From JBFLXB01 sp964570625 (GTDB taxonomy: Bacteria > Nitrospirota > Nitrospiria > 2-01-FULL-66-17), in NCBI GenBank assembly GCA_964570625.1, contig CAZMYW010000005.1, forward strand, positions 1 to 64,000: a stretch of 64,000 bases of DNA, given 5' to 3'. Every line of letters starts with the position of its first letter. Position 1 is the first letter of the stretch. The translations under genes were made by a program, and so were the position numbers. Positions 38,600 to 47,387 of this stretch are shown one piece after another. The notes below the pieces were generated by a model. The model saw only the letters and a program-made list of their open reading frames with translations. It ran no database searches and had not been told where the DNA came from.

Positions 38600-39871
38600 G
38601 TGGCGGAAGAATCGCTGCTGTCAGACGATCTGTTGAGCCAACTGATCGCGGTCGGCGAGGTCGATATCCTGGTCGGCGTGCCGACCTACAACAACTGCAA
38701 AACCGCAGGCCAAGTGGTGCGGGCGGTCCAGGTCGGATTCCTCAAATACTTTCCCCGGGAACGGACCGTCCTGATCAATCCCGACGGCGGATCCACCGAC
38801 GGGACGGTCGAGGTAGTCCGTAACGCCGCCATCAACGACTACCGGACGCTGATGACGTCCCAACCGCTGCGGACTCTTCATCGCATCACCACGCCGTATC
38901 GCGGCGGGTCCAGCCGGGAGCACGCGCTCCACGCGATTTTCGCGGCCGCCGATCTCCTCCGGGCCAAGGCGTGCGCGGTGGTGAGCGCCGACCTCCAGAG
39001 CGTGACGCCCGAGTGGATCGAGGGATTGATTCGGCCAGTGTATAAAGAGCAGTTCGACTTCGTGACGCCGGTCTACCATCGGCACAAATTCGACGGCCTG
39101 CTGATCAACAACATCATGTATCCCATGGTACGGGCGATCTACGGAACCAAGGTCAAGGAGCCGCTGGGCAAAGAGTTCGGGGTGTCCGCGCGCCTCGCCA
39201 AAGCGTTCCTGGGGTCCGTGCTCAAAGCGGACCAGCCGATGCGGGCCGGAGCCGATCTTCGCCTCACCACCTCCGCGATCAGAAACGGCTTTCTCCTCTG
39301 CCAGGCCTTCCTCGGCCCCAAAATTCACGCCCCGACTTACGAGGAGCCGGACCTGGCGACGGTGCTGCAGCGGGTGGTCGGTACGCTGTTCGAGTGCCTG
39401 GAGACCGACGAGGCGTTCTGGCCCGCCCGCAGCGGGTCGGCTCCCATCCCGACCTTCGGGTTCGAATACGAACTCAGTCTCGAACCGGTTCGAGTCAATC
39501 GGGATCGTATGCTGCAGGTCTTCCGCAACGGGGTCCGCGAATGCGCGTCGATCTTGGGTCCGATTCTGTCGCCGGACACCCTGCAGGCGATCCAGCGCCT
39601 CACCGAGGCCGGAGACGCCGAGCTGCGGTTTCCGGACGAGCTCTGGGTCAAAACCGTGTACGAGTTCGCTGCGTCATATCATCGCACCGTAATCCATCGC
39701 GACCACCTGATGCAGGCCCTCGTCCCCTTGTATCTCGGGCGCACCAGTTCGTTCGTCGCCGAGAACCTCGGCGCCAGCTCGCTGGAATTCGAACACCGGC
39801 TCGAGGCGCTGTGCCTGGAGTTCGAGCGGTTCAAGCCATACCTCGTTGAACGCTGGAAGCCCACCACGTGA
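38600..39871 (+). CDS. GT-A glycosyltransferase (glucosylglycerate/mannosylglycerate synthase-like)
   Basis: A soluble, 423-residue nucleotide-sugar glycosyltransferase. The N-terminal part has GVPTYNNCKTA, the donor motif NPDGGSTDGT and VVSADLQSVTPEWI, resembling GT2/GT81 enzymes that make glucosyl- or mannosyl-glycerate phosphates. There is no membrane segment. I chose the GTG at 38600, four bases after GGAGG, because the longer frame to 38429 is a translation of the repeat element. The position after glgX-treS suggests another compatible solute or a methylglucose-type polysaccharide; substrate assignment is inference. Confidence 0.75.
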   Translation: MAEESLLSDDLLSQLIAVGEVDILVGVPTYNNCKTAGQVVRAVQVGFLKYFPRERTVLINPDGGSTDGTVEVVRNAAINDYRTLMTSQPLRTLHRITTPYRGGSSREHALHAIFAAADLLRAKACAVVSADLQSVTPEWIEGLIRPVYKEQFDFVTPVYHRHKFDGLLINNIMYPMVRAIYGTKVKEPLGKEFGVSARLAKAFLGSVLKADQPMRAGADLRLTTSAIRNGFLLCQAFLGPKIHAPTYEEPDLATVLQRVVGTLFECLETDEAFWPARSGSAPIPTFGFEYELSLEPVRVNRDRMLQVFRNGVRECASILGPILSPDTLQAIQRLTEAGDAELRFPDELWVKTVYEFAASYHRTVIHRDHLMQALVPLYLGRTSSFVAENLGASSLEFEHRLEALCLEFERFKPYLVERWKPTT

Positions 39872-39878
39872 GGCAGAT

Positions 39879-40580
39879 ATGAACCAAACTCTGATCAACG
39901 GCGTGACGCAGACCCTGGACGAAGCCATGACCATGGCGCTCCATCTGTTCCCCAAGATCCTCGCGATGATCCTCATCGTGGCGATCGGATGGGTCATCGC
40001 CATGGTCGCCAAGGTGGTTATCCGTTATGTGCTGAAGCTGCTCAAGTTCAACGTGCTCTGCGATAACGTGGGCGCGACACAGATGCTGACCAAAGCCGAT
40101 CTTCCCGCGCCGGCCGACCTGGTGGGCGCGGTGGTCTTCTGGGTGACCCTGGTGGCGTTCCTGATGCTCGGGATCAGTACGCTCGGCATCGCGGTGCTTC
40201 AGGAGCAGATTTCTGGGTTTTTCGTGTACGTGCCTCAGATCTTCGTCGCGTTGGTCATCCTGTTTGTGGGCGTCATCTTCGCCAACTTCGCGGCGCGCGC
40301 GGTCTTGTTGGGGATGGTGAACGCCAACGTCTCGGCGGCTCGAATGCTCAGCAACGGAGTCCGGTTGTTTCTGGTGATCCTGACCGTGGCGATGGCGCTC
40401 GAACAGGTGGCGGTGGCCAAAAGCGTGGTGCTGATCACGTTTTCCATCGCCTTCGGGGCCGTGATGCTGGGATTCGCGATCGCGTTCGGGTTGGGGGGAC
40501 GCGACGTCGCGCGACGATTGCTCGAACGACAATTCGCCGACGATCCCAGGCGCGACAAAGACGAGATCTCGCACCTGTAG
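39879..40580 (+). CDS. Small MscS-like mechanosensitive channel protein
   Basis: A 233-residue membrane protein with about five transmembrane segments. The conserved TM-helix repeat (LFPKILAMILIVAIGWVIA...) and an MscS-like pore-type helix rich in Ala and Gly (SIAFGAVMLGFAIAFGLGGRDVARRLLE) are visible. It lacks the large cytoplasmic cage of true MscS, so it belongs to the short TM_helix/CmpX-like group. It follows the glycosyltransferase by seven bases and may release solutes on hypo-osmotic shock, which fits the osmolyte genes before it. Confidence 0.75.
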   Translation: MNQTLINGVTQTLDEAMTMALHLFPKILAMILIVAIGWVIAMVAKVVIRYVLKLLKFNVLCDNVGATQMLTKADLPAPADLVGAVVFWVTLVAFLMLGISTLGIAVLQEQISGFFVYVPQIFVALVILFVGVIFANFAARAVLLGMVNANVSAARMLSNGVRLFLVILTVAMALEQVAVAKSVVLITFSIAFGAVMLGFAIAFGLGGRDVARRLLERQFADDPRRDKDEISHL

Positions 40581-40598
40581 CCCGGCGCGCTAGACTCG

Positions 40599-41933
40599 CT
40601 ACCCGGGCCGAGGGGCCGGCGCCAGCGCGGACCGCAGGATCATCCAGCCCGCTAGGCCGGCGATCACCGACGCGCCCAAAATCCCGAGTTTGGCCGACGC
40701 CAGTTCGGGACCTTGCCCGAACGCCAGATTCGCGATGAACAGAGACATCGTAAATCCGATACCCGCCAGGCAGGCCGCGCCATAGAGGTGCAGCCAGCGC
40801 ACATCGAACGGCAGCGCCGCCACACCCGACCGGACCGCCACCCACACGAACGCCATAATCCCGGTTTGTTTGCCCACCACCAGCCCCAGGAACACGCCCA
40901 GCACCACCGGGTCGGTCAGGGCCGATACGTCGAATCCGGAAAACGACACCCCCGCATTCGCCAGGGCAAAGATCGGCATGATCACGAACGTGATCCAAGG
41001 ATGAAGCGCGTGCTCCAGGCGTTCCATGGGAGTCTGTACGTAGATCGCGGAGGCTTTGAGGGCCTGCAGCGCCGATTGATGCGCCTCGCTGATAAACTCA
41101 TCTTCTCGGGAGTGGCCGGCCCGCTCGAATTCCACCAACGTGGCGCGGTTCTGAGCCAGGAACTGGTCCGTGTCGATCCGGGCGCGGGACGGGATGGTCA
41201 TGGCCAGCAACACACCCGCGATCGTCGCGTGGATTCCGGAGGACAAAACGGCCAGCCACAACCCGATGCCCAACACCACGTAGGCCGCGGGATGCCGCAC
41301 CCCCTGCCGATTGACGACCATCAATGCGACGAGTATTGCCAGCGCAGCCCACACGCTCTCCAAATGGATCGTGGCGGTATAGAACAGCGCAATGACCACC
41401 ACCGCCCCGAGGTCGTCGACAATCGCCAATGCCGCCAGAAAGACCTTGAGAGCCATGGGAACGCGTTTGCCGAGCATGGTCAAGATCCCGATCGCAAAGG
41501 CGATATCCGTGGCCATGGGAACGCCCCATCCGTTGGCTGCCGGCGTGCCGGCATTAAACAGGATGTAGAGGGCCGCCGGAACCAGCATGCCCCCGATCGC
41601 CGCAGCGATCGGCAACGCGGCGTGGCGCGGCGACGCCAGTTCGCCCACCAACACCTCGCGTTTGATTTCCAAACCGATGCCGAAGAAAAAGATCGCCATC
41701 AACCCGTCGTTGATCCAGTGATGGAGCGACAACGTCAAGAGCGCGCCGCCCACCCCGATCGAAACGGGCATCTCCCAGAAGTGGGCAACCGCACCCGCCC
41801 ATCGAGAGTTCGCCAAGAACAACGCCGCGAGAGAACACGCCAGTAGGAGGATGCCGCCTGCGGACTGGAGCCGGACGAATCGTTCGAACGGCCGGAGCGA
41901 GCGCTCGATGAGGGTGGTTCGGGGGTGATTCAC
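40599..41933 (-). CDS. nhaA: Na+/H+ antiporter NhaA
   Basis: Electrogenic sodium-proton antiporter, 444 residues, twelve predicted membrane segments. Key acids are in place: TDIAFAIG (Asp143) and AIVDDLGAVV (Asp173-Asp174), equivalent to Asp133 and Asp163-164 of the E. coli protein, which bind Na+ and protons. The start is GTG at 41933, with a -10 box ending eight bases upstream and no ribosome-binding site. It is convergent with the channel gene (18 bp apart). Confidence 0.95.
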   Translation of the reverse strand: MNHPRTTLIERSLRPFERFVRLQSAGGILLLACSLAALFLANSRWAGAVAHFWEMPVSIGVGGALLTLSLHHWINDGLMAIFFFGIGLEIKREVLVGELASPRHAALPIAAAIGGMLVPAALYILFNAGTPAANGWGVPMATDIAFAIGILTMLGKRVPMALKVFLAALAIVDDLGAVVVIALFYTATIHLESVWAALAILVALMVVNRQGVRHPAAYVVLGIGLWLAVLSSGIHATIAGVLLAMTIPSRARIDTDQFLAQNRATLVEFERAGHSREDEFISEAHQSALQALKASAIYVQTPMERLEHALHPWITFVIMPIFALANAGVSFSGFDVSALTDPVVLGVFLGLVVGKQTGIMAFVWVAVRSGVAALPFDVRWLHLYGAACLAGIGFTMSLFIANLAFGQGPELASAKLGILGASVIAGLAGWMILRSALAPAPRPG

Positions 41934-41941
41934 GACGTCGG

Positions 41942-41970
41942 ATTATGATCGCACGCGCAATGAACTGCAA
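41942..41970 (-). promoter_or_regulatory. Sigma-70 promoter for nhaA, leaderless layout
   Basis: On the minus strand TTGCAG, 17 bp and CATAAT are followed by eight bases and the GTG start at 41933. Confidence 0.6.
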
Positions 41971-42078
41971 TCGAAAACCGGGACACCACAGGTTGGCACG
42001 TGCGGCGGGTTATTCTGAAGGTGCGCTGCGGTTCTCCAAACCTGCTAAGATTGACCGCGTGCGCGACATCGCGAGCTG

Positions 42079-43113
42079 ATGGAACCTACCCCGGCGCTTC
42101 AAGATCCCGAGTGGGCGGCATGGCCCGACGAAAAGCTCCTCGACCTGCGGCTGTGCGATCTCGCGCTGTCGATCGAGCACAGCTCGCTGGTCCCGCGACT
42201 CGAACAACTTGGCGTAGAGCTGGCCGCGCACCGGCTGGTGTTTCGGCCGCACGTGTGGATCTCGGACGAGTGGTTCACCCCGGACGGCGTGCCCGGCATC
42301 GCCATCCCGTTCTATCTGGTGCATCCCAGACTGGCCAAGCTCGAACTTCAACAAATGCTTCAAGTTGAGGGCGGCTCACCCGAGTGGTGCATGCGTATTC
42401 TCAGACATGAAGCCGGACACGCGATCGAAAACGCGTACCGCTTGCGGTTACGCAAACGACGCAAGCAATTGTTCGGCAGATCCAACGTCCCCTACCCCAC
42501 CTATTACAACCCCAGACCCTACAGCAAACGCTACGTGCTGCACCTGGACCTCTGGTACTCCCAGAGCCACCCGGACGAGGACTTCGCGGAAACATTCGCG
42601 GTGTGGCTCGACCCGAACTCGAACTGGCGAACGCAGTACGCGGGCTGGCCCGCGCTGAAAAAGCTCGAATACGTGGACGCGTTGATGCAGGAGTTGGCCG
42701 ACACCCCTCCGCGCGTGACCCCCACCGATCAGGTGGATCCGTTGTCGTCCCTGACCAAAACTTTGCGCGAGCACTACCAGTCACGGCGGTCGCACTACGG
42801 CCTCGAACACCCGCACTTCTACGACCAGGACCTGAAACGCCTCTTCGTGGACGCGGCGGCAGCGCCCACCGGGATGAAGGCGGTGCAGTTCATCACGCGC
42901 ATGCGGAAAGAAGCGCGGCGACGAGTCGCGGAGCGGACCGGCGCGTATCAGTACACGATCGACCGGCTGCTGGAATCCATCCTCGCACGCTGCCGGGAAC
43001 TCGATTTGAGGTTGGCCGTTACGCCGGAACAGGCTAAACTGGATTTCATGATGCTGCTCACCGTGCAGACCATGAACTTCCTCCACAGCGGACGGCACCG
43101 CGTGGCGCTATGA
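42079..43113 (+). CDS. Putative zinc-binding metallopeptidase
   Basis: A 344-residue soluble protein of the putative zinc-binding metallopeptidase family. The zinc motif RHEAGHAIE holds His110, Glu111 and His114, and PDEDFAETFAVWL supplies a likely third ligand (Glu171). No signal peptide is present, so it is cytoplasmic. The ATP-grasp ligase gene follows after a repeat element; peptidase plus ATP-grasp suggests that one makes and the other cuts an amide-linked product. The biological substrate is unknown. The stop codon overlaps the repeat at 43112. Confidence 0.7.
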   Translation: MEPTPALQDPEWAAWPDEKLLDLRLCDLALSIEHSSLVPRLEQLGVELAAHRLVFRPHVWISDEWFTPDGVPGIAIPFYLVHPRLAKLELQQMLQVEGGSPEWCMRILRHEAGHAIENAYRLRLRKRRKQLFGRSNVPYPTYYNPRPYSKRYVLHLDLWYSQSHPDEDFAETFAVWLDPNSNWRTQYAGWPALKKLEYVDALMQELADTPPRVTPTDQVDPLSSLTKTLREHYQSRRSHYGLEHPHFYDQDLKRLFVDAAAAPTGMKAVQFITRMRKEARRRVAERTGAYQYTIDRLLESILARCRELDLRLAVTPEQAKLDFMMLLTVQTMNFLHSGRHRVAL

Positions 43114-43236
43114 CCCTGTCCATGAAAGACCATCTGCTGCGTTGTCGGTCGGCCTTGCGTGCTCACGTACGACCCAGTACGCTCCGCGCGCAAGGACCTC
43201 TCTCCGCCTGGCATCTGGCCTTCCCTGAACAGGCTC
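43112..43236 (-). repeat. MITE-like repeat, copy 3 (short form, reverse)
   Basis: A 125-bp copy in reverse orientation. Ends: GACCCTGTCCATGAAAGACC and, read inward from the other side, GAGCCTGTTCAGGGAAGG. The core reads CTCACGTACGACCCAGTACG on this strand. The element begins two bases into the TGA stop of the peptidase gene, the same relation as copy 1 has to gatC. Confidence 0.8.
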
Positions 43237-43264
43237 ACCTATTTGATGACCCGGACAGAGTTCT

Positions 43265-44290
43265 ATGAAGAAGCTTCGCATCGCCGCGCTGATGCACGAG
43301 GACCTGATTCCTCCGGAGAATACCTCGGGCCTCGACCTCGACACGGTGGAGTGGAAGACCGAACACGATGTGGTCAAAGCGCTGCGCTGCATGAAACACG
43401 AGGTTCTGCCGCTCGGCGTACGCAGCGACCTGGGCCTGCTCCGCAAAACTATCGACGAATTCAAACCCGACATCGCGTTCAACCTGCTGGAGGAATTCAA
43501 CGACGTGGTGCTGTGGGATCAGAACGTGGTGTCGTTCCTCGAATTGATGGGCGTCCCCTACACCGGATGCAACCCGCGCGGCCTCATGCTCGCGCGCGAC
43601 AAAGGCCTCTCAAAAAAAGTCCTGTCCTACCATCGGATCCCCTTTCCGGACTTCATGGTCATACCGATCGGCCGGAAACCTCGCCGCCCCAAACGTCTCG
43701 GCTTTCCGTTGATTGTGAAGTCGGTGTCCGAAGAAGCCTCGCTCGGCATCTCCCAGGCCTCGATCGTGACCGATGACGAAAAGCTGCGCGAGCGCGTGGC
43801 GTTCATGCACCACAACGTCAAGACGCCGGCCATCGTGGAGCGCTACATCGAAGGCCGGGAATTATATGTGGGCGTGTTGGGCAACGAGAAGCTCCAAGTC
43901 CTCCCGGTCTGGGAATTAGACTTGAGCCATATGCCGGAGGACGCGCCGAAAATCGCCACGCAACGCGTAAAGTGGAGCCTCGCGTATCAGAAAAAGTACG
44001 GCATCGTATCCGGCGTGGCCAAAGACCTTCCCAACGGTCTCCCCGATCGCATCCACCACCTGGCCAAACGCGTCTACCGCGTGCTCGGCCTCTCCGGCTA
44101 CGCCCGCCTGGACCTGCGCCTCGACCCGCAGGGCCACGTCTACATCCTCGAAGCCAACCCCAACCCCCAGATCGGCGACGGCGAAGACTTCGCCGAATCC
44201 GCGAAAGTCTTGCGGATCTCCTACAAAGCCCTGCTGCAGCGCATCCTCACCCTGGGCCTGGCCTGGCGGCCGGATCGGTTGGCAGCGTAG
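43265..44290 (+). CDS. D-alanine-D-alanine ligase-like ATP-grasp protein
   Basis: A 341-residue ATP-grasp ligase close to the Ddl fold: N-terminal Rossmann-like part (MKKLRIAALMHEDLIPPE), FNLLEEFNDV, GVPYTGCNP, the central FPLIVKSVSEEASLGIS loop, and the metal-binding ILEANPNPQIG near residue 300. The serine and tyrosine pattern of housekeeping Ddl is not evident, so it may ligate amino acids other than D-Ala. It follows the zinc peptidase across a repeat element. The ATG has no good ribosome-binding site. Confidence 0.8.
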   Translation: MKKLRIAALMHEDLIPPENTSGLDLDTVEWKTEHDVVKALRCMKHEVLPLGVRSDLGLLRKTIDEFKPDIAFNLLEEFNDVVLWDQNVVSFLELMGVPYTGCNPRGLMLARDKGLSKKVLSYHRIPFPDFMVIPIGRKPRRPKRLGFPLIVKSVSEEASLGISQASIVTDDEKLRERVAFMHHNVKTPAIVERYIEGRELYVGVLGNEKLQVLPVWELDLSHMPEDAPKIATQRVKWSLAYQKKYGIVSGVAKDLPNGLPDRIHHLAKRVYRVLGLSGYARLDLRLDPQGHVYILEANPNPQIGDGEDFAESAKVLRISYKALLQRILTLGLAWRPDRLAA

Positions 44291-44729
44291 ATCAATTTCG
44301 TCTCCAGCTCCCCTAGGACGCTGGCCTCTCACTCGGGAAGACCCGCCCTGCTCCAACTCACTCCACCTCACTAAATCAAATTCCAGCCAAGAGTTTCGCG
44401 TTCTCCCACCTTTGGCCTGAGTAGGCCTGATTAGGCTAGAGAGTGGTGGCGTTGAGCACAATGTGAGCACAATGTTTTGGGGTGAACCCCTCTGGTGAGA
44501 CAGTCTTAGGTTGTCACACTGGTCGGTTTGACTAGCTGTCCAATGTGGTTGAGAAACTAGGGTTCGGGTGTTCCCCGTCGCTGCGTACTTTCCAATCCGA
44601 GTACACATATTAGGGTCTCGAATCGTGACAGGCTTTTGTACATCTTCGTACGGGACCTTGATGGAACCGTTCAGAATATCCCAGCCCGGGGGGTAGTCTC
44701 CTGTTCGGGGGCGCTGTCACCGGCTTTTT
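44291..44729. other. 439-bp non-coding, A+T-richer spacer with tandem repeats
   Basis: No gene is visible. It holds tandem GGCCTGAGTA/GGCCTGATTA (44414-44433) and two perfect abutting TGAGCACAATG units (44453-44474). The composition is more A+T-rich than the flanks. Such short tandem sites are common near integrase attachment sites, so it may be the scar of a lost element. Confidence 0.5.
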
Positions 44730-47195
44730 TTGCCACGCAACCCGCAGGAGAGGGCTCTGATTGACCATTTAGTTCAGCTCCTCGTCCAACAATCTATCTG
44801 CCTCGGTCTCAGTTGGGCCGTTGCCTACGTCGGGGCTTCGCGACTCCGGCGGGACCACTGGCTGTTGTCTCTGGTCTACGTCAGCGCGGTCCAAGCGACG
44901 GCCTGGTGGATGCTAACGCAATCGGGCACCGCCACGCCTCCGCTGGCGTGGTTGATGTTCCCCGCTGCGATCAGCGTGACAACCATCGCGCTGCTGGAGC
45001 GCTGGAATGCCGTCGCCCACGCCGCGATGGCGAACACCGTGTCGGTGAGTGCGTTGTTTCTGGCGTACGTCGTGTCCGTCACGGCCCAGTCCCACCTCGG
45101 CCCCTTGAGCTTGGCCTTCGCGGGCGTGCTGGTGGCGATGCAAGCCTTCGCGCTCCTCCTCCTCGTGGCGAGCACCTACGAAATCTTGGACGTAATGGGC
45201 CGTGTCCGCTGGACGCGCGCCAGCCGCCCCCAACCCACGACGGACTACTTCCCAAAAGTGTCGCTCCACGTGCCCGCCTACAACGAACCGCCCGAGATGG
45301 TCAAGGAGACGCTGGACGCCTTGGCTAAGCTGGACTATCCCAATTACGAGGTGATTGTCATTGACGACAACACGACGGACGAGCGATTGTGGCGGCCGAT
45401 CGAGACACATTGTAAGGCGCTCGGCTTCAAGTTCTTCCACTTGGACAATTGGCCGGGATTCAAGTCCGGCGCCCTCAACTACGCGCTGACGCAGACCGCT
45501 CCCGACGCTGAGATTATCGGGGTGGTGGACTCGGATTACGTGGTTGATCCCACCTACCTCAAGGACTGCGTGGGCTTCTTCAAGAGTCCCGACCTGGCGT
45601 TCGTCCAGACCCCGCAGGACTACCGCGACGTGCCGGCAGACGATCGGTACACCACGGCCTGTTACCACTCCTACCTGTATTTCTTCAAGGTGTCGATGGC
45701 CTCCCGCAACGAGCACAACGGGATCATCTTTGCCGGCACGATGGGACTGATCCGAAAGTCTGTCCTGCAAGAGTTGGGCGGCTGGGACGAGTGGTGTATC
45801 ACGGAAGATGCGGAACTCTCCCTCCGGATCCTGGATCGCGGGTACAAGTCGGTCTACGTCGACGTCTCGTATGGGCGAGGCCTGATGCCGCTCAACTTCG
45901 AAGGCCTCAAGAAGCAGCGCTTTCGCTGGGCCTTCGGCGGCATGCAGATTCTCAAAGCGCACTGGCCGTCGTTGATGCCCTGGGCGCGCTGGCGCGATCC
46001 CGCGCACCGTCTCAGCTTGGCACAGCAATGGGACTATTTGATTGGTGGGTTGCAGTGGCTGCATGACCCGCTCACGTTCGGTTTCACCCTGTTGCTGCTC
46101 CTCGGCGCGGGTGCGCTCGTCCTGGGCGGGTCGCTGTTCATGCAGCCCATGGCCAGTGCCGTCGTGGTCGCGCCGTTCCTTTTCATTTTCATCGGTATTT
46201 CCCGGTTTGTGTGGGTGTTGCGCCGCCGAGTTGGTTGCACGTGGGGACAGGCCCTCTCGGCGTTTACAATCCTGTTGAGTTTGACCTGGGTGGTGACCCT
46301 CGCCTGTGTCTTAGGGTTGATCAAATCCCAAGGGGTCTTCCTTCGCACCCCCAAGAAGCGCGCGACCGTGGATCCGTGGCACGCGGTGCACATCGTATCC
46401 CGCGAGACTATGATCGCCGGGTTGTGCCTGACCGGGGCGGTCGCCTTGGCCTGGACGGCCCAGCCATCACCGGCCATGGCCGTGATGATCGGGTTGCTGC
46501 TCTGGCAGGCGCTGATTTACGCCGCGGCGCCGGTGAGCAGCCTGTGGAGCTATCGCAGCGAAGCGCGGAGCCTTCAACCGGCGTATATGGCGGCCTCTTC
46601 GCGGACCACCGGACTACGCTTCTCGTCGATGATCCTCGACCGATCCGTCGGGCGCGTTGTGTTCGGCTCGGCCATGGGAGTGTTCGTGTTCTTTTATCTC
46701 GCCATCACGCTGGCGCCGGAGCGAGAACAACTCTTCCGGGCCAACCCGTTGCAGACGCGACTCATCGCGCCAAGGCTGATTACGGTGCCGACAACGACTC
46801 AGATCAAGGCGGTGCTGTTCCTCGAAGAGCACGCCGCGATCGAGGCCGACGCTGATCGGGCGGTCCGCCTGTGGGATCCCGACGGCGTGATCCGGGACGC
46901 GAACTATACGGTCAACGACGAAGGCGATGACCGGATCTGGCAGGGCACCGACGGTATCCGGCAGCGGTACGTCCAAGAGTTCTCGCAGCGACGGTACCTG
47001 TCGCTGGCCCACACGGACGCGTCGGTCCTCATCGAAGGCGACCGGGCCACCGTAGTCAACGATCTGCGAGCCGAGATCCAAACGGCATCCGGCATCCAGA
47101 CCGTGTTCCTGTCGCAAGGCGATCGGTGGACGTTCACCAAACGGACAGACGGCTGGCGGATCACCGAACTGGTTCTCAACCGGGCGCCGCGATGA
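44730..47195 (+). CDS. Membrane GT2 glycosyltransferase with fused NTF2-like C-terminal domain
   Basis: A cellulose-synthase-like processive glycosyltransferase. About five N-terminal membrane segments precede the GT-A domain, with DDN (about 212), DSDY (about 267), TED (about 359) and KQRFRW (about 395-399), the full D,D,D,QxxRW set. More membrane segments follow. There is no PilZ domain. The last 130 residues (about 692-820; DGIRQRYVQEFSQR, GDRATVVNDLRAE, GDRWTFTKRTDGWRI) are an NTF2/SnoaL-like domain, an unusual fusion. The start is uncertain: TTG at 44730 has no ribosome-binding site, while AGGAGAGGG lies just before 44757. Confidence 0.8.
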   Translation: MPRNPQERALIDHLVQLLVQQSICLGLSWAVAYVGASRLRRDHWLLSLVYVSAVQATAWWMLTQSGTATPPLAWLMFPAAISVTTIALLERWNAVAHAAMANTVSVSALFLAYVVSVTAQSHLGPLSLAFAGVLVAMQAFALLLLVASTYEILDVMGRVRWTRASRPQPTTDYFPKVSLHVPAYNEPPEMVKETLDALAKLDYPNYEVIVIDDNTTDERLWRPIETHCKALGFKFFHLDNWPGFKSGALNYALTQTAPDAEIIGVVDSDYVVDPTYLKDCVGFFKSPDLAFVQTPQDYRDVPADDRYTTACYHSYLYFFKVSMASRNEHNGIIFAGTMGLIRKSVLQELGGWDEWCITEDAELSLRILDRGYKSVYVDVSYGRGLMPLNFEGLKKQRFRWAFGGMQILKAHWPSLMPWARWRDPAHRLSLAQQWDYLIGGLQWLHDPLTFGFTLLLLLGAGALVLGGSLFMQPMASAVVVAPFLFIFIGISRFVWVLRRRVGCTWGQALSAFTILLSLTWVVTLACVLGLIKSQGVFLRTPKKRATVDPWHAVHIVSRETMIAGLCLTGAVALAWTAQPSPAMAVMIGLLLWQALIYAAAPVSSLWSYRSEARSLQPAYMAASSRTTGLRFSSMILDRSVGRVVFGSAMGVFVFFYLAITLAPEREQLFRANPLQTRLIAPRLITVPTTTQIKAVLFLEEHAAIEADADRAVRLWDPDGVIRDANYTVNDEGDDRIWQGTDGIRQRYVQEFSQRRYLSLAHTDASVLIEGDRATVVNDLRAEIQTASGIQTVFLSQGDRWTFTKRTDGWRITELVLNRAPR

Positions 47196-47387
47196 TGCCC
47201 TCTCAGGGTTTGTGGCCTCTTTTTTAGGTCGTCAAAACGTCTGCGATTCAACATCAAGTAGCCGTCACGAAACCGGGCGTTTGTTGAACAAGGCCAGATG
47301 GTTCAAAAAGAACTATTTTTGACTAGGAGCCGAAACAGACATACTTCTAGCTTTGTTTATCAGATTCTCTATGAAAAGAGGCCGCCG

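Noticed and set aside
47270..47310. TTGAACAAGGCCAGATGG resembles an end of the repeat family
   Set aside because: The core and second end are absent; the match is short and could be chance.
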